Assembly (NCBI RefSeq): GCF_030272615.1
Contig: NC_081406.1
Coordinates: forward strand, 479,288,900-479,352,899
From: Cryptomeria japonica
Lineage: Eukaryota > Streptophyta > Pinopsida > Cupressales > Cupressaceae
Direction: 5' to 3'
DNA: 64,000 bases
This document shows, piece by piece, positions 24,009 through 33,960 of this stretch (the stretch's first letter is position 1; each line of letters opens with the position of its first letter). Under the pieces are notes generated by a model. It was not told the origin of the DNA and made no database searches. It saw nothing but the letters and a program-made list of their open reading frames with translations. The position numbers and the translations under genes are program-made.

Positions 24009-24447
24009 TGAATAATTATATATATATATATATATACATTACCATTATTTGGAGCAAGATATTTTCATTAAAATTGAATAGAATAAATTTTTTTTTTTTT
24101 CAATAACATATAGTTTTCTTTTGATTTAAAATAAGAATACCTAGATTAATCTATTTTCCACTACATACGCATTAAAATAATGTTAACACCTATTTTAATG
24201 AATTTAAAATAATTAATTGAGCAAATGCAAATAATGCTTTTAAATTTGACCAATAAAGTTAACCAAAATAAATATAATAATTTCCTAATAATTCAGTCCA
24301 CATTAATGTCAAATTTAATCCCCCTTAAATATTAAATATTAAATATTTAATATTCGACCAATGTTTACCCCTATAGTCTAAAATTAAACATTATACTTTT
24401 AATAACATCCATTATTAAAATTTACAAAAGAAATTTAACTTAAACAT

Positions 24448-24450
<3 letters not shown>

Positions 24451-24521
<71 letters not shown>
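24451..24521. repeat. (TA)n microsatellite, second pass
   Basis: About 70 bp of TA repeat at the place corresponding to 23107-23148 in the duplicated half of the G 3' LTR. Confidence 0.9.
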
Positions 24522-24525
<4 letters not shown>

Positions 24526-24894
24526 CCCTATTATATAGATTTCATTTAAAAATAATAACCCCAATAACAATTGTAGAAATAACTTTTGAAAAGGTTTCTC
24601 CCCCCATTTATTATTCTTTTATTATTAATATCTTTTGACAACCCTAACTAAGGTTTGTTTATTTTTATATCTAAACCCTATTCTTATTTTTATCAATAAC
24701 TAACCCTAACCCAAAATTGAGTTAGGGCTTCTTTATTTCTAACATTTTCTTTTTGATTAAAATGTGTGTGTGTGCATGTGTGGCAGCCATGGCGGTTGAG
24801 CAAGAAATGGATTGGAGCAACGATTTTGTTAATGCTTTGACGGCTGAAGGTTTTCAAAGGGGGTAGTGGTGGTAGCCACATAGCAACTCACAGG

Positions 24895-25165
24895 CACCAT
24901 TGTGGATACCCACAGTAGTGACAGTGCCGCTCATTGTGGTTACCCAGAGTGGTGACTGCGGTGTCATCCACTGTGGTTATCCGCAGTGGTGGCAGCAAAG
25001 CCACCCACTATGGATACCCACAGTGGTGGCAGCAAAGTTGCCCACTGTGGCTACCCATAGTGGTGGCCACAGTGCTACCCACTGTGGTTACCCAAAGTTG
25101 TAGCACCGATGCCACCCACTATGGATACCATAGTGGTAGTCGAGCCTCCACCGTGGTTGTCCATG
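24895..25165. repeat. Tandem palindrome array in G 3' LTR
   Basis: Roughly seven copies of a 35-39-bp unit, each built around CCACTGTGG-N-TACCCACAGTGG. Each unit can fold on itself because its two arms are complementary, and neighbouring units can pair as well. It is GC-rich within an AT-rich LTR. The array matches 45050-45290 in the other LTR. Confidence 0.88.
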
Positions 25166-25224
25166 GTGGCAGCCAAGGTAAAAAAAATTGTGATGAAATT
25201 TTTTTAATTTTTTTATTTTATTTT

Positions 25225-25381
25225 ACAATATATATATATATATATACACATACATATATATATGTATACATATATACATATATGTATGTATACATATATA
25301 CATATGTATACATATATACATATATACATATGTATACATATATACATATATGTATGTATACATATATACATATATGTATGT

Positions 25382-25413
<32 letters not shown>
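25225..25413. repeat. TATACA/TGTATA higher-order repeat
   Basis: An alternating TA-rich array with inserted C and G every few bases (TATACATATATGTATGTATA-type) forming larger self-complementary units. It expands a shorter tract seen at 45340-45380 in the sister LTR. Open frames of Tyr/Ile/Cys here on both strands are artefacts. Confidence 0.88.
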
Positions 25414-25416
<3 letters not shown>

Positions 25417-25491
25417 CAATACATTCATTCAGATTTAAATAATCTAATCTGTTTTAACTAGGATGTAGAATGTTACATTATATTTGCAGGT

Positions 25492-26215
25492 ATTTATTAT
25501 TGTTATAAATGCACTAAGTCAACATGTTTTATCAGTTATTACATTGGATATTATATTATTTGTAAAATGTTTTATTGTAATATCTTGTAGAGCCGACCTA
25601 CTAAAATTGGTCTTAGGGTATGGTATAACTGTAAGATCTTATTTGTAAGATCAAGTGTGGAATGCGAAAAAGATTTGAGTGAAGGTATATGCGAGATCAA
25701 GCAGAGGTATACATGAAGACATCATCTGAAGGTGAAGTTAGGTTTTTGTAGAAGCATATCAGCATTACACTGGTACTGAATTCAACATATGAAGATGCGA
25801 TTTTGTACAGTACATTCTTATTGGATTTAACCATCCAACTATAGTCAGTGTGACTCTCATTTGTGATTGAGCAGTGAGCTCTAAGCTGTTGGCCTTTCTG
25901 CATGTGCAGACCCCTCTTTGTACACTTATTATCTACAGTAGTATCATCTAATTGTGGGTAAGGTTTCCCACCATGGTTTTTCCCCTTACAGGGTTTCCAC
26001 GTACAAATATTGGTGTCATGTGTTGTGGATGACTTTGTGTTTATGTTTCATGCATTAATTCTTACCGGTATGGCAATTTACTGTTAACACTGTCTACCAA
26101 CATACTTAGCTGGTTTACCGGTATTAAGCATTAAGTTGGTTAATAAGTTTTTGGTTTGAATTTATTAGACACCTGATTCACCCCCCCCCCTCTCAGTTGT
26201 CTTCGGGACCTAACA
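25492..26215 (+). repeat. C2 5' LTR (5'-truncated)
   Basis: Aligns with 31022-31386 joined to 35782-36148 and ends GGGACCTAACA before the primer site. The missing part corresponds to 30689-31021. A C-run at 26180-26190 precedes the end; the mate has the same run. Confidence 0.9.
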
Positions 26216-26216
26216 A

Positions 26217-26229
26217 TTGGTATCAGAGC
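26217..26229 (+). promoter_or_regulatory. C2 primer binding site
   Basis: TTGGTATCAGAGC directly follows the 5' LTR and matches the complement of the 3' end of initiator Met tRNA. Confidence 0.9.
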
Positions 26230-26272
26230 CTAGTCCTCTTTTTGCAGAAGTTTAACAACTTGAGGAGATCCA

Positions 26273-27330
26273 ATGTCTACTAATTATTTAAGAAAGGATA
26301 GCCCTAAACTTGATGGAACCAACTATGGGATATGGAAGATCAAAATGGAGACACATCTGAATTACATCGGTAAAGACATCTAGGAAGTTACTAAGAATGG
26401 TTATACTACTGCTGTAGCTAGTCAGACTGCTCCAACTACTTTAGTTAAAGATGAAGAAAATGATTGCAAAGCAAGAGAAGCACTCTTGAATGCATTATCA
26501 GATCAACAAATCATGGGATTATCAGATAGGTCTACTACTAAATCTATTTGGGATCGTTTGGAAACATTGAATGAAGGAGACTCCATAGTCAAAATTGCAA
26601 AACTTGAAAGCTTCCGAGTCAGGTATGAACATCTGAAAATGGAAGAAGATGAAAGGATTTCTGCTTTCATGGAAAGAGTAAATGAAATTGTTTTGGGTAT
26701 CAAATGTTGTGGAGGAACCCTGAGTGAGGATGAGATTGTTTCAAAAATATGAAGAGGTTTGCCACCAGCATATAAAATGAAGGTTACTGCTATAAATGAG
26801 TTGAGAACAATCCCTAATACATCAGTAACTAGGGATACATTGATTGGAAAACTTTCAGCTTTTGAAATTGAGGAATTTGGTCCTGTTGCTACTATAAAGA
26901 CTAATTTGGCCTTCAAAGCATCAACATCATCTACTCCATCTTTTGACAAATTAGACTGGAGAGCCTTTTATGCAAAAGAACTTGAAGAAACCAGGAAGGA
27001 AAAAAAAGAGCTTGAAGAACTTGAAGCACTATTTGCAAGAAAAATGCCAAAAGGTCCAATTGGAAGTAAGTATGAAGGTAAAGCACCCTTTAAATGTTTT
27101 AACTACAATAAGATTGGTCATATGGCTTCAAGATGCCCTGATAGACATGCTAGACTAAGAGAAGAAGCTAGAAGAACATACAAGCCTAATCCTGAATATC
27201 AGAGATATAGATTTAAGAAGAACAAAGATAAATCTTGTTACATTGCTGATGAAGGTGTGACTGATGATTCTGATGAGGATCCAATAGACAATGGATGTTT
27301 CTTTGTTGCTATAACAGAAGATCAACTGGC
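26273..27330 (+). pseudogene. C2 gag
   Basis: Starts at ATG 26273 (M-S-T-N-Y-L-R-K-D-S-P-K-L-D-G-T-N-Y), 44 nt after the primer site, and encodes a typical Copia Gag with the gag domain at about residues 10-160. In-frame stops lie at 26381-26383 (TAG) and 26750-26752 (TGA). The nucleocapsid knuckle near 27093-27135 reads C-F-N-Y-N-K-I-G-H-M-A-S-R-C, its second Cys replaced by Tyr. An acidic linker (D-S-D-E-D-P) leads into protease in the same frame, as in other Copia polyproteins. It would form virus-like particles around element RNA; here it is inactive. Confidence 0.88.
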
Positions 27331-28767
27331 ACCTATTGTTCAACTGGTAGAACAAGCCCTAGCAGCTAAAGTTAAATCAAAGGATGAATGGATTAATGAC
27401 TCAGGATGCTCACATCACATGACTAGAGACAAAGGTAAATTCTTGAACTTTCAAGAATACAATGGAGGTTTAGTAATATTTGGAGATGAAAAAACCTGTT
27501 CAATCAAAGGTAAGGGTTCAATATCTCTTGATGGTAAACATAACACTGACAATGTCTACTATGTTGAAGGATTAAAACATAATCTTTTAAGTGTTGGTCA
27601 ATTAGTTGAGAAAGGTTTTCAGTTACAATTTAAAAATGGAAAATGCAAAATCATGAATAGAACTAGTTTGGAAATTGCAACCAATAATCAGACTAGAGGT
27701 AATATCTTTCATTTGAATAACAGTGAAAAGGCATGCTTAATTGCACATATAGATGAAAGTTGGTTATGGCATAAAAGACTATGTCATGTAAATTTTGATT
27801 GCATGGTAAAAATTAGTACTTCTAAGGCAATTAGAGATCTACCTAAAATTATGAAACCTCAGAATACAATTTGCAAGGAATGTCAATTTGGAAAACAAGT
27901 TAGAGCTAGTTTCAAAAGTATTCCAGAAAAATCCAATAATGCTCTTGATTTAATTCACATTGATTTATGTGATCCAGCTAGAACTAAAAGCTTACAAGGT
28001 GATAGATATTTCATGCTAATTATTGATATTATTCTAGAATGTGTTGGGTTACTTTTCTCAGAGAAAAATCAGAAGCACTTGGAAAGTTCAAACTATTCAA
28101 AGCAATCGTTGAAAATGAAACCGATAAGAAAATCAAATGTTTAATATCAGATCAAGGAGGAGAATTCACATCTAAAGATTTTAATACATTCTGTGAAGTG
28201 AATGGAATCAAAAGACAGTTATCAGCACCTTGGACACCACAACAGAATGGAGTTGTTGAAAGGAAAAACAGAACTATCTTGGATGCAGCAAGAAGTATGT
28301 TATCAAAAGCAAATCTACCACATGTGTACTGGAGAGAGGCAATAAGCACTGCTGTCTATACATTCAACAAAGTTCACATCAAAGGTGAAACTGGCAAGAC
28401 CCCTCATGAACTATGGTTTGGTAATATTCCTACTCTTAAGTACTTCAGAATTTTTGGAAGTAAATGTTATATTAGAAGAGATGAGTATATTGGCAAGTTT
28501 GATCCTAGAAGTGATGAAGGAATATTTCTTGGTTATTCATCTAAGAGAAAAGCATATAGATGTTTTAATAAAAGATTACAGAAAATTGTTGAGAGCACAA
28601 ATGTAAAGATTGATGAACAATTCAGAGGAACTTCAAGATATATAGACTTTGAACCAAAAACAAAAATTATGACAAATGAACCTACAATAAATCCACCGGT
28701 ACATAATGATAATCTAGTTACTCCGGTATCATCAGAGGATTCCACAGTAATTAAAGAACAACAATAG
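27331..28767 (+). pseudogene. C2 protease and integrase
   Basis: The protease motif W-I-N-D-S-G-C-S-H-H-M-T near 27388-27423 keeps D-S-G. The integrase zinc finger (H-K-R-L-C-H ... C-K-E-C, about 27770-27880) is intact. The core has its first Asp in H-I-D-L-C-D-P (about 27960), the second in S-D-Q-G-G-E-F-T-S (about 28150) and the Glu in N-G-V-V-E-R-K-N (about 28255). A single-base deletion near 28030 shifts the frame between the first and second Asp, and a TAG closes the frame at 28765-28767. It would cut the polyprotein and insert element cDNA. The C-terminal extension reaches F-L-G-Y-S and the usual variable linker. Confidence 0.88.
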
Positions 28768-30426
28768 ACTAAGACACCACGGTATGTAAGACTGAATCAT
28801 TCTAAAGATCAGATAATTGGAAGCAAATTTAAAGGAGTTATGACAAGAGGAAGATTGGCAAATGAAGAGGTATGTCTTATTTCTCAAATTGAACCATTAA
28901 CTATCAATGAGGCATGTGAAGATTAATTTTGGATCAAAGCTATGGAAGAAGAATTAGGACAAATTGAGAAAAATAATACTTGGACATTAGTTCCTCGGCC
29001 TAAAAATAAAAATGTAATTGGAACCAAATGGGTATTTAGAAACAAACTTAATGAAGATGGTAAGGTTGTCAGAAATAAAGCAAGACTAGTGTGTAAGGGA
29101 TATTCTCAGAAGGAAGGAGTTGATTACAATGAAACCTTTGCACCGGTAGCCAGAATTGAGGCAGCTAGATTATTCTTGGCTTTTGCAGCTCACAAGGATT
29201 ACAAAGTTTATCAAATGGATATTAAATGTACATTTTTGAATGGAGATCTTGAAGAGGAAGTCTATATTGAACAACCTGATGGATTTTCTTTAACAGATGA
29301 CAATGATATGGTTTGTAGATTAAGAAAAGATTTGTATGGATTAAAACAAGCCCCAAGAGCTTGGTATGCAAGATTGGATAAGTATCTTTTAAAGATTGGT
29401 TTTACTAAAGGAAATGTAGATAGCAATTTATATTACAAAGTAACTAATGATGACATCTTGATTATTGAAGTATTTGTTGATGATATAATCTTTGGAGGAG
29501 AAGATGAATTATGCAAAGAATTTTCTCTTGAAATGCAGCAAGAATTTGAAATGTCTATGATTGGAGAAATAAAATTCTTTTTAGGATTGCAGATTTTACA
29601 AACTGATAAAGGTATATTTTTTAGTCAATCTAAGTACTTGAAAGAACTACTTAAGAAATTTGGGATGGAGAACTCTAAACTGGTAAGCACACCTATGACT
29701 ACAAATGACAAATTATCTCAAAGGGATGAATCTACATCTGTTAATCAAACTAGATACAAATCTATGATAGGAGGTTTACTATATTTGACACAAACCAGAC
29801 CTGATATTATGAATGCAGTATGTATAGTTTCTAGATTTCAGAGTAATCCTAAGGAAAATCATGAATCAACAGTGAAAAGGATTTTCTAGTACTTACAAGG
29901 CATAGCAAATCTTGGATTATGGTATCCTAAAGATAAAATTTTTGATCTATGTGCATATACATATGCAAATTGGGTAGGAGATGTGGATGATAGAAAAAGC
30001 ACCACTGGAGGAGCATTCTTTCTTGGAAAAAGATTAGTTTCTTGGTTGAGTAAGAAATAGAGTTGTACATCTTTATCAACAACAGAATCAGAATATGTTG
30101 CAGCAGCAACAAATTATACACAGGTACTTTGGCTTAAGCAAATGTTGAAAGACATAAAGGTAAAATGCAAGGAACCTATTACTATATACTGTGATAACAC
30201 TGCAACAATTGATATATCTAAAAATCCGGTATTACATTCTAAAACAAAACATGTTTCTATCAAACTAAATTTTCTAAGGGAAAAAGTTGAAGAAAAAGAG
30301 ATAAAACTGGTTTATGTGAATACTAAAGAACAACTTGCAGATATTTTCACAAAACCCTTGCCTAAGGAAACTTTTGAGTATCTCAAAGATCAGCTCAGAG
30401 TCATACCACCACTAGTAGTGACTTAG
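28768..30426 (+). pseudogene. C2 reverse transcriptase and RNase H
   Basis: Continues in the frame of 28039-28767. Stops lie at 28924-28926, 29887-29889 and 30058-30060. RT covers about 28940-29690, with [30 protein letters not shown] and the catalytic F-V-D-D (about 29473-29484) all recognisable. RNase H follows (about 29900-30400), with S-T-T-E-S-E-Y-V-A and C-D-N-T-A-T, ending T-K-P-L-P before a normal stop at 30426. Apart from the stops the domain is complete, so decay is recent in comparison with C1. Confidence 0.9.
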
Positions 30427-30675
30427 ACAGTTGATGATTGTCATCAACCGGCAGAATTAAATGGACAAATATTTTATTCTGGTATTTGATGAGGAAGCTA
30501 CTTCTTAGGGGGAGTAGTAGGTATATTGAATTGGTTGGTATTTTGTATGAACTTGACCTTTTGTGACTTTGGCATTTGATGTCAAAGGGGGAGAAATGAA
30601 GATTGTTGGTTTTTGTATTTAGCATTTTTGTTTTGGCACTTTGATGGTTTTTCCATCTTGTGTTGCCATCAATGC
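30427..30675 (+). other. C2 3' untranslated spacer
   Basis: Non-coding sequence between the pol stop and the polypurine tract. It carries two internal GGGGGAG-like purine stretches (near 30509-30515 and 30587-30592) that resemble weaker copies of the tract. Confidence 0.6.
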
Positions 30676-30688
30676 CAAAGGGGGAGAT
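30676..30688 (+). promoter_or_regulatory. C2 polypurine tract
   Basis: CAAAGGGGGAGAT directly precedes the LTR start TGTTGG at 30689, as in N and C1. Confidence 0.9.
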
Positions 30689-31699
30689 TGTTGGTATTTT
30701 GGTATGGTTTTGTCATTGATGTCAACACCTACTAAATACACCTACTTTGGAGATCTAGCAACATTCACCAATAAGAAATAATCTGTGCAACAGTTACTAG
30801 TATATGATCAACCGGCAAGATATAATGTTCACCGGTACCTAGAATGACATGGAAGACACTTGATAATGTCGAAGACATCATGTGGACACTTTATTTTGAA
30901 GTACTAATCATTGATATATTCTTATTTGCATATTTGCCTTTACCGACAAATAGGTCCAGGTTATCTAGGGTTACACTGGTAGGTTTATCTTTTCCAAATC
31001 AGCATGGCACGCTATGGAGATGATTTATTATTGTTATAAATGCACTAAGACGACATGTTTTATCAGTTATTGCATCGGATATTATATTATTTGTAAAATG
31101 TTTTATTGAAATATCTCGTAGAGCTGACCTACTAAAATTGGTCTTAGGGTATGGTATAAATGTAAGATCTTATTTGTAAGATCAAGTGTGGAATGCAAAA
31201 ACGATTTGAGTGAAGGTATATGTGAGATCAAGTAGAGGTATACACGAAGACATCATCTAAAGGTGAAGTTAGGTTTTTGTAGAAGCATATCAGCATTACA
31301 CCGGTACTGAATTCAGCATATGAAGATGCGATTTTGTATAGTACATTCTTATTGGATTTAACCATCACACTGTAGTCAGTGTGACTTGTAATGCCTTGCC
31401 AGGAAACCCCTAAGGGTTTAAGTTAAAAACACTCAAATAGAGTGTAAATATTTTTTTTATATATATAATAGTTAAGAGTATTACTGATTAGTTACAACAT
31501 TAAGATAATTTGGAGTTATCTAAAACTTAGATAGCACAGTGGAAGGCTAAACGAACCTAAGGAGTTTCCCAACATGATTACGTAACATTACACCTAACTC
31601 AACTCGTGTCAATTGATCCAACAAGCTGGATATCCTAATTACGAGATAATGCATAAGTCATGGATATATATATGTTCAATAAATTGACATCTTAAAATT

Positions 31700-32530
31700 T
31701 TAGGAAGCGTTCATCTATTTTGGGTGGATAGGAGGCCATCACGAGGTTATTTACTCAATGCACTTTAGAACATAATTAATTTAAGAGGCCTCCCATAAGG
31801 TTCAATGCGATTAATATTGCGAAGTTCATTCATTTGGGTTTAAGGTAACCACCCACAATAGACATCATCCTTTATAATTAGAAGTATGGCTAATAAGGTG
31901 AGATTCATTCATTAAGGATTAAACTACCATTAATAGAGTGAGGTTCCTTCATTTGAATTCAAGTATGACCACATAATGAATCGTAGTTCTTTTGTGGAGG
32001 ATAGAATGTAACTAGCCATAGAGTTCGTTCATTGAAGTTTTAATAATGCTAATAGATGGAGCTCAATTCATTAAGGTGAAAATGTATTAGGGACACATGA
32101 GTTCATCCCTTTAATTAATAAATAGTTCACAAGATGATATTCATTATTATAGGATTAAAATATAAGTTCATAGTGACGTTCATCCATTAGGATTACAATA
32201 TAACTAAACTAAATGTATGTCACTCTCTTTAGTTAAAATGAAGTTAATATGAAGAGATACATTTACTAAGATTAAGATATAAACAACTATATGAATCTTT
32301 CCCTTTTTAGTCCAATTTTAGCAATCATAAGAGAATTCTTTTATTAGGGTTATAATTATGGATGAATAGTTGAGTTCACCCAATTGTCAAGTTAGTTTGG
32401 TAAAGATTATTTGTTAAGATTAAGATTTGAAATAGCTAAACAAATTCATCCAATATAGAGAAATATAATTAACATGGCCCTCATTTAAGAAGATAAAAGT
32501 AAATACCTATATGATGTTCATCCTTTAGAT
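31700..32530. repeat. Degenerate GTTCATTCATT array in E1
   Basis: Words like GTTCATTCATT followed by AGGATTAA-like text recur about every 45-60 bp, roughly 15 times with strong drift. E2 is about 700 bp shorter over the same interval and shows only hints of the unit, so the array probably grew in the E1 lineage. Confidence 0.6.
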
Positions 32531-33745
32531 TTCAAATTAGAAAATTATGACATTAATTCAAACTTTGTTTCCCATTCACATTCGTTCAATTTACCAACTT
32601 ATATCAAGCTAAAACAATAATGGTAACCTAGTGATATTCTTTCCACTATTACTTCTTTTAATTAACATAAACCAAATACTTTTCCATAATTATAATTTAC
32701 AATGTTTTATGAACCTGATTACTACATTTCTCAAGATGTCTAAATTTATGCACTTGATTTAGCTTCATTAAATTCCCATTATACACTTATGAAAAGCAAC
32801 CATACATGATAACTTAAAGTATGAAATAAAAGAGACAAGGCATCGCATAACACGGATATGATCTCGGAGTTCACCCCTAAAGGGCTACATCTTTGGGTCT
32901 GCTCAACTGCAAGACCCCTTTGGTATTAATATCATTAGGAATACATAATTTATAAGCCTTTTACATCTTTGCCACTTAGGCGAACACAACCAATATACAA
33001 TAGACACCTCGGTCAGAATTTACATAATGATCCCTTTTGAAGCGGATCCAACTGAACACTTCAAGCAATTACAGGTTCTAATGACTGACGATACTCTGAC
33101 TAGGGACGTAACCGGCTATGACTAACACAAGTAACCAGATGATAGGGTCCAAACAAACCTAGCAAAGCCTTGCCAGTACTTAACACAAGCGAAAAGATAA
33201 AATAAACTTGCCATCTTTTCCATTATCTATTTCACATCATTGGGGAAGAAATAACTAAACTATTTATTTTACTAAAAGAAGGTATCATTTTCTTCCAAAC
33301 TTCCAATCGACACATTATTAAGTTTCTGATGATCTTGTTAGCATATCAGTTGAGTTTTCAAAATTTCCATGACGAACTTAAAATACTTTAACATTTTCGA
33401 TTCCTATTTCTAAGTTCTCAGAATGCTCAGATAGAATCACTATGTGTTTTCTGAATACTGTATTAATTAAAAATCACTAGTTATTAATTACTATTCGATA
33501 TAATATATAAATTTCCTTAAAAATATATATAAAAAAATATTGTTTAATAATGTACGAATTTCATATTAATTATTTATTAATATATATATTAACCCTCACA
33601 TTAAATATATATATATTAATAAAAAAATTAATTATTAACTAAAAACTATATTTAAAAGAACTGTCATTAAAATTAATTTATTTAATTTATTATATTATTT
33701 TTTTTTCTTAAATAAAAAAAAATAAAAAATAAAACTAAAATAAAA

Positions 33746-33960
33746 ATGGGGGGCACTACGGGGCCCACCTTCCAACATGGAAGAGGCAGGAATTCCCGCA
33801 GCTCCCTCACTGCCATACTATGGCACAAGGATTCCCCCTGCGGCCACAGTGAATGCAGGGATCCCTGCGACCCACTTAGTGGTTGCAGGTCCTTGAGGCC
33901 TATGGGGAGGAGGGTGCGGGTAGAGCCCTCGGCTCCTCCGCCCTCCAACCCTAGCCGTTT
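33746..33960. repeat. GC-rich palindrome cluster in E1
   Basis: A GC-rich patch in AT-rich DNA with several short perfect palindromes in a row: CTTCCAACATGGAAG (about 33771-33785), TGCCATACTATGGCA (about 33811-33825) and GCAGGGATCCCTGC (about 33856-33869). Confidence 0.75.

Larger units (their letters stand above)
22514..25491 (-). repeat. G 3' LTR, left part (internally duplicated)
   Basis: Starts TGTCATGCCCAAACTTTTGG like 44001. It contains two partial passes of the LTR: 22840-23160 is repeated at 24170-24540, and the join lies in ATACGCATT/AAAATAATG near 24167. The first pass holds a solo Copia LTR and lacks the palindromic GC array; the second pass has the array (24895-25165). Copia C2 begins at 25492. 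Confidence 0.8.

Noticed and set aside
24700-24730. CCCTAA-like words in G LTRs suggesting telomeric repeats
   Set aside because: Only one to three scattered copies, none in an uninterrupted tandem.
25213-25461. Tyr/Ile/Cys-rich open frames on both strands
   Set aside because: They arise from the TATACA/TGTATA repeat and have no protein character.
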